Shown here: positions 26,305 to 37,099 of the stretch, in pieces
How the letters are laid out: the number at the start of each line of letters is the position of its first letter
Position numbering within the stretch: position 1 is the first letter of the stretch
Source of the DNA: Streptomyces sp. MNU76
GTDB lineage: Bacteria; Actinomycetota; Actinomycetes; Streptomycetales; Streptomycetaceae
Length of the DNA stretch: 64,000 nt
Assembly: GCF_020982545.1 (NCBI RefSeq)
Contig: NZ_JAJKLK010000019.1
Span: forward strand, 1,116,001 to 1,180,000
Direction of reading: 5' to 3'
Notes under the pieces: model-generated
What the model was told of the DNA's origin: nothing
Seen by the model: only the letters and a program-made list of their open reading frames with translations
The model's database searches: none
Program-made: the position numbers and the translations under genes

Positions 26305-26454
26305 GGCGTGTTTCGGAAGTCCCTTCGTCGCCCGAAGGGCGGCTCTGCGGCGTCCGGTGCGGCGGTGGGGGTACCTCCCGGTCGAGCGCCAGCCGAGACC
26401 GGGGGAGCGTGCCGGGCGTCGCAGAGCAGAAGGGACTTCCGAAACACGCCCTAG
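26301..26454. mobile_element. MITE-like element with 24-bp perfect terminal inverted repeats
   Basis: The ends 26301-26324 and 26431-26454 read CTAGGGCGTGTTTCGGAAGT-CCCT inward on each strand. It is 154 bp long with no ORF. The interior carries a CCCGGTCGAG...CGAGACCGGG palindrome. It shares its ends with the element at 14075-14243 and likewise begins at a CTAG spanning a stop codon. Confidence 0.75.
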
Positions 26455-26470
26455 CGCAGGCGACAAGCGA

Positions 26471-26503
26471 AGGGCGCCCGGTGATCTCACCGGGCGCCCT
26501 TTT
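26471..26503. terminator. Strong bidirectional-looking terminator
   Basis: A perfect 14-bp stem AGGGCGCCCGGTGA / TCACCGGGCGCCCT with a two-base loop, then TTTTG on the plus strand. It ends the penicillin-binding protein transcript and separates it from the convergent phosphatase gene. Confidence 0.85.
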
Positions 26504-26522
26504 GCTTGTGTCTTTTGCTTCT

Positions 26523-26545
26523 AAGGGGCGCGGGGAACTGCGCGA
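26523..26545 (+). repeat. GCGGGGAACTGCGCG-type dispersed repeat, copy 2
   Basis: AAGGGGCGCGGGGAACTGCG and CGACCAGCCACGAC lie between two convergent genes. Same core as the copies at 19264, 40973, 41081, 41188 and 56687. Confidence 0.8.
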
Positions 26546-26619
26546 CCAGCCACGACGAACCCGCGCCCCTCGGAGTACAGCCGCTCCCGAGCTCTCAACG
26601 GCTCGACCCAGCAGAGCGC

Positions 26620-28737
26620 TCACGCCTGGTTGAGCTCGAACCACACAACCTTCCCCGCACTCAACCGAGTGGCCCCCCACCGCTTCGCCAGCCGATTGAC
26701 CAGGTAGAGCCCACGGCCCCCCTCGTCCGTCGCACGAGCCTGCCGAAGCCGCGGCAGCTGAGGCACGTCATCGGTCACCTCGCACCGCAGCACATCGGTC
26801 CGCAACAACCGCAGGGTGACGGGCCGCGTCGCATACCGCACCGCGTTCGTCACGACCTCGCTGATGAGCAGCTCGACCGAGTCGGTCAGTTCCTCAAGCC
26901 CCCAGCGGGACAAGGCGTGCCGGGCCAGCCGACGCGCCCGCCCCGGAGCCATCTCCTCCGGTTCCAGGAACCAGTACGCGACATCGCTGGGAGCGATCCC
27001 ATCGAAGCGCGCGGCGAGAAGCGCGATGTCGTCGTCCCGGTCCCCCGGGCCGAGCATGTCCAGCACCTCGTCGCACAACGCTTCCAGCGGCGGCGGATGA
27101 TCCGGCCCGGTCAACTGCGCGGTCGCGGCCAGCTTCTCCCGCAACTGCTCTATCCCGGTCCACACGTCCCGCAGCCGGGACTCCACGAGCCCGTCGGTGT
27201 ACAGCAGCAGCGTGCCACCGGCGGGCGCGTCCAGCTCGACGGCCTCGAAGTCGACCCCGCCCACACCGATCGGCGCGCCCGGCGGCACCCGCAGCACCTC
27301 GGCACGCCCGCCGAGATGCAGCAGCACCGGCGGCGGATGCCCGGCGTTGGCGATGGTGATCCGGTGCGATACCGGGTCGTACACCGCGTACAGACAGGTC
27401 GCCATGCGATCCGTACCGAGTCGCTGGGCCTGCTCGTCGAGGTGGTGCAGCACCTCCTGCGGCGGAAGGTCCAGCCCCGCCAGCGTCTGCGCGGTGGTCC
27501 GCAGCTGACCCATGATCGCGGCCGAGGTCATCGAATGACCCATCACATCGCCCACGACCAGCGCGACCCGGCTCCCCGGCAGGGGAATCGCGTCGTACCA
27601 GTCGCCGCCGACCCGCGCGGTCTCGGCGGCCGGCAGATACCGGTGCGCGAGCCGCACGCCGGTGCACTTCGGCAGCGCCTCCGGCAGCATCGTGCGCTGC
27701 AACTCGTCGGCGATGTACGCCTCGCGGCCGTACAGCACCGCCTTGTCGATGCCCAGCGCGCTGTGCGTGGCGAGCTGCGCGGCGACCAGCAGGTCGTCCT
27801 GCTCGAACGCCATCCGCTCCGGGCGGCGCAGGAAGACGGCCGCGCCGATCACCCGGCGCCGGCCGCGCAACGGGGCGAGGATCGCCCGCTGGCCGGTCGG
27901 CACGGTCAGTTCGGCGTCCGGGCCGAGCAGTTCCGGCAGCGCGTCGTGCGCGGCGGGCGCGTCCGCGAAGACCGGGCGCACACCCCGCAGCACCTCGGCG
28001 AGCGCCCCTCCGGGCCGCACCTCGCACTGCTCGGCGGTGACGACCGCCAGGTCCATGGGTTGCTCGGGCTGGAGCGAGGAGGGCATGAAGCCGCCCTCGG
28101 TGTCCCGCTCCTCCGGGATCCGGTCGGTGCGGCGCAGCCGCAGCACCATGGGCCCGGTGGGCCGCTCGTCCCCGACCGGCAGCGGCTCGCGCAGATACAC
28201 GAGGATCGCGTCCGAGAACGTCGGCACGGTGGCCCGGCACAGACCCATGACGATCTCGTCGAGGTCTATGCCCCGGGCGATCCGCCGGGTCGCGGCGCCC
28301 ACGAAGCGCAGCCGGTCGCCGTCACGCCGCATCGGCATGGGGGCGCCGGGCGGCACTCCCTGCCCGCCGCGCCGCTCCGGACCGCCGCCGCCGTTGCCGC
28401 CCGACCGGTCCGGGTCGCCGCCGGGCTGCGCCGGGATGGTCTCCGGCGCGGGCCTCGGACGGTGCGGGTCGGGCTCGGTCGCCGCGGGCTGCGCGTGCTC
28501 GGAGACCGCCGGCTGGGCGTGCTCCGAGGGGGCCTGCCCGCTCTTCGTGCAGGGGACCGCGCTGCCCGGCTCGGCCGGCGCGTCACCCTTGCGTGCCTGA
28601 GCGGGTAAGGCCGTGGCGGGCGCGGTGCGCATCGGCTCCTGGGTACGCAGAAGCGCCCCGCGGGGGTCCGTGGGGCCGGCGCCGCCCTGAGGGCGCTCGT
28701 GGGAGGTGGGGTGCTCCGTCACGCGTGTCGAATCCAT
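26620..28737 (-). CDS. SpoIIE-type PP2C phosphatase with GAF-like and RsbW-like domains
   Basis: A 705-aa protein. The N-terminal ~130 residues are disordered, then comes a GAF-like sensor (~140-340). The PP2C/SpoIIE phosphatase core runs ~350-560 (GGDWYDAIPLPGSRVALVVG, DVMGHSM, NAGHPPPVLL, LLLYTDGLVESR, DDDIALLAARF). A C-terminal HATPase of anti-sigma type is at ~575-705 (ELLISEVVTNAVRYA, DEGGRGLYLVNRLAKRWG). One chain thus carries both phosphatase and kinase of a partner-switching pathway that would act on an STAS anti-sigma antagonist. No STAS protein or sigma factor is adjacent. Confidence 0.9.
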   Translation of the reverse strand: MDSTRVTEHPTSHERPQGGAGPTDPRGALLRTQEPMRTAPATALPAQARKGDAPAEPGSAVPCTKSGQAPSEHAQPAVSEHAQPAATEPDPHRPRPAPETIPAQPGGDPDRSGGNGGGGPERRGGQGVPPGAPMPMRRDGDRLRFVGAATRRIARGIDLDEIVMGLCRATVPTFSDAILVYLREPLPVGDERPTGPMVLRLRRTDRIPEERDTEGGFMPSSLQPEQPMDLAVVTAEQCEVRPGGALAEVLRGVRPVFADAPAAHDALPELLGPDAELTVPTGQRAILAPLRGRRRVIGAAVFLRRPERMAFEQDDLLVAAQLATHSALGIDKAVLYGREAYIADELQRTMLPEALPKCTGVRLAHRYLPAAETARVGGDWYDAIPLPGSRVALVVGDVMGHSMTSAAIMGQLRTTAQTLAGLDLPPQEVLHHLDEQAQRLGTDRMATCLYAVYDPVSHRITIANAGHPPPVLLHLGGRAEVLRVPPGAPIGVGGVDFEAVELDAPAGGTLLLYTDGLVESRLRDVWTGIEQLREKLAATAQLTGPDHPPPLEALCDEVLDMLGPGDRDDDIALLAARFDGIAPSDVAYWFLEPEEMAPGRARRLARHALSRWGLEELTDSVELLISEVVTNAVRYATRPVTLRLLRTDVLRCEVTDDVPQLPRLRQARATDEGGRGLYLVNRLAKRWGATRLSAGKVVWFELNQA

Positions 28738-29080
28738 CCGTCCGGGACTGCGCGTCGTGAGCGCAGTGCGTCCCGCAAACCCGATCCTTCGTCCCGCAGA
28801 AAGGCCGATACCCGGATTACGTGTCCTGGGAACGGAATTCCCGCGTGGTCAGAGGCAGTTTCTGTGCCACACACGGTACCGGCGGGCTCGGCGAACGACA
28901 GTACTGCCCGTCCGTCGGGCCGTCTCCGGCTCGTCCCGGTGTAACCCTCGTACCCCTTGATCACGTCTTGCCGCCCCTCGGTGACGTACGGTCAAGCCCT
29001 GCCCGAACTGCGGGAGTTGCCCCTGTGAGCCATTGCGGAGGACGATCCTACGGTTGCGGACCGGGGGCGCATCAAGGGTC
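28738..29080. other. Intergenic region (343 bp)
   Basis: It lies upstream of the phosphatase gene (minus) and downstream of DUF402 (minus). It should carry the phosphatase promoter and the DUF402 transcript end. I see no ORF with coding character and no clear hairpin or repeat. Confidence 0.4.
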
Positions 29081-29773
29081 TCATGAGGACAAGTGCGCGG
29101 GCGTACGGTCCCAGTCGTCCGGGAGAGACGGTACTCCCCACGCCGGATTCGGGCGCCAGTGCTGCCAACCGTCCGAGAACGGCGCGCCCCACGCGTGGAT
29201 CACCTCCACCGCCGAATGCCCCGCTTCCCGTACCCGCTCGGCCGCCTGAGCATCCATCAGACCGTCCTGCTGGGCCTGCGCGAACTCGTCCTCGTCGAGC
29301 CAGTTCCACGTTCGGTCCGGATACACGCAGATGTCCAGGAAGTGGTCCTCGGAGTCCACGCCGCCGTCCCAGCGGGCCAGCGGCCTCTCCAGGTTGACGT
29401 ACCAGTTCTTGAAACGCCAACCCTGTTCCCAGAACAGCCACACCGACCACGGCTCTCCCGGCCGCGCCAGTTTCAGCACTCCGGAGCCCGACCACCTGCC
29501 GAGCCGTACGCCGCGCGGCTCCTTGTAGCGGGACGCGAGGGGGACCGAGTTCAGCGAGGTGCCGTCCGCCAGCACGGGCCGTACACACTGGGTCCCGGGT
29601 GCCATCCACACGGCCAGCAGCTCCGCGTCGTCGCGCACCACCGTGACGGGACGCGCGATATGGAAGCGTTCGCCGCTGTTCTCCCGGTAACGCCACAGGA
29701 TCTGACTCCCCGGCTCCCAGAACGCCGCCGACCCGCCCGCTTCCACTCGTCTCACCACTCCGTCGTCTCCCAT
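29081..29773 (-). CDS. DUF402 domain protein
   Basis: A 230-aa protein with the DUF402 fold (FomD-like family): QILWRYRENSGERFHIARPV near the N-terminus, NWYVNLERPLARWDGGVDSE, then DHFLDICVYPDRTWNWLDED (~140-160), which carries the acidic metal-binding residues. Characterised relatives hydrolyse nucleotidyl phosphates or bind nucleotides. The specific substrate here is unknown. It is encoded near core metabolic genes and is monocistronic as far as can be seen. Confidence 0.85.
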   Translation of the reverse strand: MGDDGVVRRVEAGGSAAFWEPGSQILWRYRENSGERFHIARPVTVVRDDAELLAVWMAPGTQCVRPVLADGTSLNSVPLASRYKEPRGVRLGRWSGSGVLKLARPGEPWSVWLFWEQGWRFKNWYVNLERPLARWDGGVDSEDHFLDICVYPDRTWNWLDEDEFAQAQQDGLMDAQAAERVREAGHSAVEVIHAWGAPFSDGWQHWRPNPAWGVPSLPDDWDRTPAHLSS

Positions 29774-29887
29774 GCGCAGATATTAGGTGTCATGCGCATA
29801 TGACGCTGCGGTACCGGTCACGGTTCACGCCTTGGCGGGAATCGGTTACCCGGGTGACACCCACGAAGGCCGGAATCCGCCGTCCGG

Positions 29888-31273
29888 TCACGGCCGCGTC
29901 ATGCGCAGGACATCCAGAGCCTCGTCGAGCTGTTCCAGTGTCAGGTCGCCGCGCTCGACGTAACCACCGTCCAGGACGACCTCCCGGATGGTCCTGCGCT
30001 CCGCCAGCGCCTTCTTGGCGACCCTCGCGGCCTCCTCGTACCCGATGTACTTGTTGAGCGGGGTGACCACGGACGGGGACGACTCGGCGTACTCACGGGC
30101 CCGCTCCCGGTTCGCGACGATCCCGTCCACGGTCCGGTCGGCGAGCAGCCGCGAGACGTTCGCCAGCAGCCGGACGGACTCCAGGACGTTCTTGGCGATG
30201 ACCGGCAGCATGACGTTGAGCTCGAAGTTGCCGGAGGCGCCCGCCGTGGTGACCGTGACGTCGTTGCCCGTGACCTGCGCGGCGACCATGAGCACGGCCT
30301 CCGGGATCACCGGGTTGACCTTGCCCGGCATGATCGAGGAACCGGGCTGGAGGTCGGGCAGGGAGATCTCCGCGAGACCGGTCCTCGGGCCCGACGCCAT
30401 CCACCGCAGATCGTTGGCGATCTTGGTGAGGGAGACGGCGATCGTCCGGAGCTGCCCGGACGTCTCGACGATCCCGTCCCGCGCGCCCTGCGCCTCGAAG
30501 TGGTCCCGCGCCTCGGTGAGCGGCAGCCCGGTGGACCGCCCGACCTCCGCGATGACGGCTGCGGAGAACCCGGGCGGCGTGTTGATGCCGGTCCCCACCG
30601 CCGTTCCGCCCAGGGGGAGTTCGGCGAGCCGGGGGAGCGAGGCCGTGAGCCGCTCGACGCCGTACCGCACCTGGGCCGCGTACCCGCCGAACTCCTGGCC
30701 GAGAGTGACCGGTGTGGCGTCCATGAGATGGGTACGACCGGACTTCACGACGTCCGCGAACTCCACGGACTTGCGGGTGAGGGCGTCGGCGAGATGCTCC
30801 AGCGCGGGGATCAGATCACGCGTGACGGCGGCGGTGGCGGCGATGTGGATGGAGGAGGGGAACACGTCGTTGGACGACTGCGAGGCGTTGACGTGGTCGT
30901 TCGGGTGCACGTCCCGCCCGAGCCGCTCGCTCGCGAGGGTGGCGACGACCTCGTTGGTGTTCATGTTCGACGAGGTCCCGGAGCCCGTCTGGAACACGTC
31001 CACCGGGAAGTGCTCGTCCCAGCGGCCCTCCGCGACCTCCTCGGCCGCCTCCCGGATGGCCTCGGCGATGTCCTTGTCGAGCACACCCAGTTCGGCGTTG
31101 ACCTTCGCGGCCGCGCCCTTGATCCGGGCCAGGGCCTCGATGTGGGCGCGCTCGATGTGCTGCCCGGAGACCGGGAAGTTCTCGACCGCCCGCTGGGTCT
31201 GGGCCCGCCACTTGGCGTCCGCCGGCACGCGGACCTCGCCCATGGAGTCGTGTTCGACGCGGTAGTCACTCAT
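29888..31273 (-). CDS. fumC: Class II fumarate hydratase
   Basis: A 461-aa enzyme catalysing fumarate + water to malate in the TCA cycle. The superfamily signature GSSIMPGKVNPV is at ~308-319, with GSGTSSNMNTNEVVA (~97-111) and the HPNDHVNASQSSND active-site stretch. It is iron-free and oxygen-stable. The next gene upstream is the class I iron-sulfur fumarase, so this organism carries both types side by side, as in other streptomycetes. A minus-strand operon is possible although 209 bp separate them. Confidence 0.95.
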   Translation of the reverse strand: MSDYRVEHDSMGEVRVPADAKWRAQTQRAVENFPVSGQHIERAHIEALARIKGAAAKVNAELGVLDKDIAEAIREAAEEVAEGRWDEHFPVDVFQTGSGTSSNMNTNEVVATLASERLGRDVHPNDHVNASQSSNDVFPSSIHIAATAAVTRDLIPALEHLADALTRKSVEFADVVKSGRTHLMDATPVTLGQEFGGYAAQVRYGVERLTASLPRLAELPLGGTAVGTGINTPPGFSAAVIAEVGRSTGLPLTEARDHFEAQGARDGIVETSGQLRTIAVSLTKIANDLRWMASGPRTGLAEISLPDLQPGSSIMPGKVNPVIPEAVLMVAAQVTGNDVTVTTAGASGNFELNVMLPVIAKNVLESVRLLANVSRLLADRTVDGIVANRERAREYAESSPSVVTPLNKYIGYEEAARVAKKALAERRTIREVVLDGGYVERGDLTLEQLDEALDVLRMTRP

Positions 31274-31482
31274 GACGGGTACAGCGTCCAGGCCACCCGT
31301 GGTGTTCCCGGCGGTAGGCCGTGAGGGTGGGCCCGGACCAGCCCGTCCGGCGTTCGCGGACGAGGCCGTTCAGGCCGAAACGGGGTCGGGGGCGGAGCCC
31401 CGGCGGGGTCGAAGGGCGCTGCCCCTGGGATGGGACGGGCAGGGGCGGCGGGGCGGGACTCGTCCCCGCCGCCCCGAAGGCA

Positions 31483-33159
<1,677 letters not shown>

Positions 33160-33339
33160 TCCTCACTCGGCACTCGGCGCTCGGCGCTCGACAAGACGGC
33201 GCGGCTGGCCTCCATCGGCAGCGTCCACCAGCGTAGAACCTGGCTCGCGGGGCGGGCTTGTGAGGTAGGGCTCAGTTCGTCGGACCCGAGTTGTCCACAC
33301 CTCTGGTCGCGATCTATCGCGAGTGGGTACGCTGCTGCC

Positions 33340-34062
33340 GTGGACCTTCACAAGCGCCCCACCCAGGAACCGCCGTTGTCCGCCGCCGAGCTGCGCGCCT
33401 CCGACGCCGACCGCGACCGGATCGCCGACCTCCTGCGCGACGCCCTCGCCGAGGGCCGCCTCACCGCCGACGAGCACGCCGAGCGGGTCGAGGGCGTGCT
33501 CGCCGCGAAGACGGTGGGCGAGCTGGACGTCTTCGTACGGGACCTGCCGGCCGGCCAGGCCCGCAAGGCGGGCCCGGTCTATGTGCCGGCCGTCTCCTCC
33601 GTGCCGAACCGGCCGACGCCCGGCGCCATCCCCGTCGATCCCGACGACCGTCTGGTCGCCGTCTTCAGCGCCTCCACGCGCAAGGGTCGCTGGCGGCCCG
33701 GCCGCCGTATCCATGCCTACGCGATATTCGGCAGTGTCGAGCTGGACCTGAGCGAGGCGCTCTTCGAGCACCGCCAGGTGATGATCAAGGTGATATCCGT
33801 CTTCGGCAGCGTGGAGATCCGCGTTCCGGAGAACGTCTCGCTGCGCGGCAGTGGCGGCGGCATCCTCGGCGACTTCACGGTGGACGCGCTGGACTCGGGC
33901 GAGACCGACGCCCCCGTGGTCTATGTGGACGGACTCGCGGTCCTCGGGAGCGTCGAGGCCAAGCCCAAGCGGGGGAAGGTGATCGCGGACCTCCTCGGCC
34001 GGGTCACCGACCATGTGGCCCGCAAGGTCGACGACCATTTGCGCAAACGCACGGATCGTTGA
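33340..34062 (+). CDS. DUF1707 / cell-wall-active-antibiotic-response-like protein
   Basis: A 240-aa protein. The N-terminal DUF1707 is LRASDADRDRIADLLRDALA followed by EGRLTADEHAERVEGVLAAK (~18-58). The middle to C-terminal part is a DUF2154-like beta-helix domain with AIFGSVELDLSEALFEHRQV and SVFGSVEIRVPENVSL repeats. The family is linked to envelope stress sensing, but the role is unproven here. GTG 33340 gives the family start. It is divergent from the fumarase and upstream of the WhiB gene. Confidence 0.85.
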   Translation: MDLHKRPTQEPPLSAAELRASDADRDRIADLLRDALAEGRLTADEHAERVEGVLAAKTVGELDVFVRDLPAGQARKAGPVYVPAVSSVPNRPTPGAIPVDPDDRLVAVFSASTRKGRWRPGRRIHAYAIFGSVELDLSEALFEHRQVMIKVISVFGSVEIRVPENVSLRGSGGGILGDFTVDALDSGETDAPVVYVDGLAVLGSVEAKPKRGKVIADLLGRVTDHVARKVDDHLRKRTDR

Positions 34063-34246
34063 CGCTTGTGAATTCGAGCACGCCCGGACAACCCCGAAGG
34101 GATCCGATCCGGTGCCGATCCGGTGGTGACCACGCGGTGTTGACAACGAATTCCAGCGGTTCGGGACTCAGTGCATAGGCCCGCGCACAGCGGGTATCCC
34201 TTGCTGCATCGTCTCTCGCTCGCGAAGCCGTCGTCAGGAGTAGACC

Positions 34247-34624
34247 GTGCTGCATCCGCCGCATTCGTCCCTGCAGGTCGCTGCTGTACCGCCCCAGCGG
34301 GTGCCAGTGCGAGACAGGGACCAGGACGCCCCGTGGCACACGGAGGCCGTGTGCCGGCGTGACGAGGCCGGGCTGTTCTTCGCCCCCTCCAAGGAACCCA
34401 CCGCGTCCCGGCTCTCCCGCGAGGAGGCCGCCAAGCGGGTCTGTGCCCGCTGCCCCGTCATGGTCGAGTGCCGGGAACACGCGCTCCTGCAACCCGAGCC
34501 CTACGGCGTCTGGGGCGGCCTCACCGCCGCCGAGCGCCGGGTGGTGCTGGCCCGCAGGCGCCGCCGCGACCTCGAACTGCAGAAGGCCGCGCGGGCGAAC
34601 GGGACGATAGCGGCGGCGGGTTGA
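34247..34624 (+). CDS. WhiB-family iron-sulfur transcription factor
   Basis: A 125-aa Wbl protein with four cluster Cys at 36, 66, 69 and 75 (CxxC in VCARCPVMVEC) binding [4Fe-4S], the GVWGG turn (~87-91), and a basic tail RRVVLARRRRRDLELQKA for DNA or sigma contact. Wbl proteins control development and redox or antibiotic responses, usually with the principal sigma factor. AGGAG (34236-34240) fixes GTG 34247. Its position between DUF1707 and glpX matches the Wbl gene in that neighbourhood of other streptomycetes (wblI in S. coelicolor, from memory). A terminator follows. Confidence 0.9.
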   Translation: MLHPPHSSLQVAAVPPQRVPVRDRDQDAPWHTEAVCRRDEAGLFFAPSKEPTASRLSREEAAKRVCARCPVMVECREHALLQPEPYGVWGGLTAAERRVVLARRRRRDLELQKAARANGTIAAAG

Positions 34625-34639
34625 CCCCGCCGACACCGT

Positions 34640-34674
34640 AGAGGGCGCCCTCTCCGCACAAGAGGGCGCCCTTC
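34640..34674 (+). terminator. Hairpin terminator after the WhiB gene
   Basis: AGAGGGCGCCCTCT and AGAGGGCGCCCTT flank a short loop. Each arm is also self-complementary, so it can serve both convergent genes. Confidence 0.75.
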
Positions 34675-34733
34675 CGGTGCCGTGGGGCAGCGCCCCGTCA
34701 GGGGCGAACTCGGCTTACTTGGCCTTTCTCGGC

Positions 34734-35768
34734 TTACTTGGCCTTCTCGAAGTCGATCGAGCTGTAGGCCCGCAGCTTGCTCAGCCGGTGCGTCGAATCG
34801 ATCCGCCGTACCGTCCCCGACTTGGACCGCATCACGATCGAGTCGGTGGTCGCGGTCTCCGACCGGTACCGCACCCCACGCAGCAACTCACCGTCGGTGA
34901 TCCCCGTGGCCACGAAGAACACGTTCTCCCCGGACACCAGGTCGTCGGTCGTCAGCACCCGGTCCAGGTCGTGCCCCGCGTCGATCGCCCGCTGCCGCTC
35001 CGCGTCGTCCTTCGGCCACAACTTGCCCTGGATCGTGCCGCCGAGGCACTTCACCGCGCAGGCCGAGATGATGCCCTCGGGCGTACCGCCCACCCCGAGC
35101 AGCAGGTCGACGCCCGTACCCTCGCGCAGCGCGAGGATCGAGCCGGCGACGTCACCGTCGGAGATCAGCTTGATCCGTGCTCCGGCCTCCCGGATCTCCT
35201 TGATGATCCCCTCGTGCCGGGGCCGGTCCAGGATGACCACGGTCACATCGTCCGGGGCGGACCGCTTGGCCTTGGCCACCCGTCGGATGTTCACCGAGAT
35301 CGGAGCGTCGATGTCGACGAAGTCGGCCGCCTCGGGGCCGGTGACCAGCTTGTCCATGTAGAAGACGGCCGACGGGTCGAACATCGTGCCCCGGTCGGCC
35401 GCGGCCAGTACGGCGATCGCGTTCGTCATGCCCTTGGCCGTCAGCGTCGTGCCGTCGATCGGGTCCACGGCGATGTCGCACTCCGGGCCGGTGCCGTCAC
35501 CGACGCGCTCGCCGTTGAAGAGCATCGGGGCCTCGTCCTTCTCGCCCTCCCCGATCACGACGACACCGTTCATGGACACGGTGGAGACGAGGGTCCGCAT
35601 GGCGCGCACGGCCGCTCCGTCCGCCCCGTTCTTGTCCCCGCGGCCGACCCAGCGGCCCGCGGCCATCGCGGCCGCCTCGGTCACCCGTACGAGTTCGAGG
35701 GCGAGGTTGCGGTCGGGGGCCTCGGAGGGGACTTCGAGCTCGGACGGCAGATGATGGTTCTCGGTCAT
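34734..35768 (-). CDS. glpX: Fructose-1,6-bisphosphatase class II
   Basis: A 344-aa GlpX enzyme that hydrolyses fructose 1,6-bisphosphate in gluconeogenesis. Metal-binding and catalytic regions are MNGVVVIGEGEKDEAPML (~66-83) and CDIAVDPIDGTTLTAKGM (~96-113), then DVTVVILDRPRHEGIIKEIR and LLLGVGGTPEGIISACAVKC. The length matches the family. The last codons and stop (KAK-stop) are followed by a ~19-bp tandem copy of the same DNA. It is divergent from the DUF4245 gene, so the 125-bp gap is a shared promoter region. Confidence 0.94.
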   Translation of the reverse strand: MTENHHLPSELEVPSEAPDRNLALELVRVTEAAAMAAGRWVGRGDKNGADGAAVRAMRTLVSTVSMNGVVVIGEGEKDEAPMLFNGERVGDGTGPECDIAVDPIDGTTLTAKGMTNAIAVLAAADRGTMFDPSAVFYMDKLVTGPEAADFVDIDAPISVNIRRVAKAKRSAPDDVTVVILDRPRHEGIIKEIREAGARIKLISDGDVAGSILALREGTGVDLLLGVGGTPEGIISACAVKCLGGTIQGKLWPKDDAERQRAIDAGHDLDRVLTTDDLVSGENVFFVATGITDGELLRGVRYRSETATTDSIVMRSKSGTVRRIDSTHRLSKLRAYSSIDFEKAK

Positions 35769-35893
35769 CGGAGCGCACCTTTCTGATACGACGACGGCCG
35801 GATGAGGGTTCCGCTCGACTCTATCGTCAGTTCGACAGAATGAGCAGGGGACCCCACGGATGAGCAGACCAGGGCACCTGCGACGATGAGGGC

Positions 35894-36412
35894 GTGGCAG
35901 GTATGAAAGGCAAGCAGACCGTTCGCGACATGGTCCTCTCCCTGGGGCTCATCGTGCTGGCGGCATGGGTCATCTATCTCTTCATCCCGCATGACGAGAC
36001 CGAGCAGGAGCCCAGGCGCGTCGACTACCGCGTCGAACTGCTGACGGCACGTCGCGCGGCGTCCTATCCGGTGGCCGCGCCCGAGGGTCTGCCCGCCGCC
36101 TGGAAGGCGACCTCCGTCCGCTTCCGGGGCGACGAGTCCGACCGGTGGCACCTCGGGTTCCACGACCCCGACGGTCAGTACGTGGGGATCGAGCAGTCCG
36201 CCGAGAAGCCGTCCCGGTTCATCGCCGACGCCACACAGGACGCGAAGAAGACCGGGACCACGCAGGAGATCGGCGACGAGACCTGGACCCGCTACGAGGG
36301 CGACCGCTACGACGCCCTGGTCCTGGAGGGCACGAACTCCACCACGGTGGTCACCGGCTCCGCGTCCTTCGCCCAGCTGGCGAAGATGGCCGAGGCGCTC
36401 AGGACGGAGTGA
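35894..36412 (+). CDS. DUF4245 membrane-anchored protein
   Basis: A 172-aa protein with one N-terminal membrane helix (MVLSLGLIVLAAWVIYLFIP, ~13-32) and an extracytoplasmic DUF4245 domain: RVDYRVELLTARRAASYPVA, DGQYVGIEQSAEKPSRFIAD and GSASFAQLAKMAEALR at the end. It is conserved next to glpX in actinobacteria; the function is unknown. GTG 35894 starts MAGMKGKQTVRDM. A bidirectional terminator separates it from the nitroreductase gene. Confidence 0.85.
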   Translation: MAGMKGKQTVRDMVLSLGLIVLAAWVIYLFIPHDETEQEPRRVDYRVELLTARRAASYPVAAPEGLPAAWKATSVRFRGDESDRWHLGFHDPDGQYVGIEQSAEKPSRFIADATQDAKKTGTTQEIGDETWTRYEGDRYDALVLEGTNSTTVVTGSASFAQLAKMAEALRTE

Positions 36413-36458
36413 CCGCCGCTCGGACGGAGAGACCGCGCGAGCGGTGGGACGAGACGTG

Positions 36459-36490
36459 CGAAGGGCCCCGACCGTCGCCGGGGCCCTTCG
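36459..36490. terminator. Bidirectional terminator between convergent genes
   Basis: A perfect 12-bp stem CGAAGGGCCCCG / CGGGGCCCTTCG with an eight-base loop, between the DUF4245 and nitroreductase 3' ends. Confidence 0.8.
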
Positions 36491-36508
36491 TCATGCCTGC
36501 GGTGGGGC

Positions 36509-37099
36509 TCAGACCGTGGTGACGACGTGGTCGAAGTCCAGGCGCGGGGAGCGCGGGTACGAGGCGCCCTCGCCCGGTCGGCCGATGTTGACGACCATCA
36601 GCGGGGTGTGGTCGTCGTCCAGGAACTCCTTCTGGACACCGGCGAAGTCGAAGCCCGTCATCGGACCGGCGGCCAGGCCCGCGGCGCGGACGCCGATGAT
36701 GAAGTACGCGGCCTGGAGGGCGGCGTTCATCCCGGCCGCGGACTCACGCGCCGCGCGCTCGGCGAAGAAGAGGTCCTTGGCCTGCGGGAACGCCGGGAAC
36801 AGGGTCGGCAGTTCCTCGTGGAACTCGTTGTCCGCGGCGAGGATCGCGACCAGCGGGGCGGTCGCCGTCTTGGCCTGGTTGCCCTCGGACATGTACGGCA
36901 CGAGACGCGCGCGAGCCTCGGTGGAGCGGACCAGGACGATGCGCAGCGGCGTCTGGTTGAAGGCCGTCGGGCCGTACTTGACCAGGTCGTAGATCGCCTG
37001 CACCTGCTCCTCGCTCACCGGCTCGTCGGTGAACGTGTTGGCGGTGTGGGCCTCACGGAACAGCAGGTCCTGGGCGGCGGGGTCGAGAACGAGCGACAT
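36509..37099 (-). CDS. Nitroreductase-family protein (malonic semialdehyde reductase-like)
   Basis: A 196-aa FMN-dependent oxidoreductase of the RutE/HadB-like group. FMN-binding features are FREAHTANTFTDEPVSEEQ, YGPTAFNQTPLRIVLVRS and the C-terminal NIGRPGEGASYPRSPRLDFD. The preferred start is ATG 37099 (MSLVLDPAAQDLL); the upstream in-frame ATG adds unlike sequence. RutE removes malonic semialdehyde during pyrimidine breakdown, but no rut genes are nearby, so the substrate is uncertain. Confidence 0.85.
   Translation of the reverse strand: MSLVLDPAAQDLLFREAHTANTFTDEPVSEEQVQAIYDLVKYGPTAFNQTPLRIVLVRSTEARARLVPYMSEGNQAKTATAPLVAILAADNEFHEELPTLFPAFPQAKDLFFAERAARESAAGMNAALQAAYFIIGVRAAGLAAGPMTGFDFAGVQKEFLDDDHTPLMVVNIGRPGEGASYPRSPRLDFDHVVTTV

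Noticed and set aside
23857..26490. Minus-strand 877-residue open frame opposite the penicillin-binding protein
   Set aside because: A shadow of a gene with complete catalytic motifs on the other strand; its product is Asp/Gly/Val/Leu-rich nonsense.
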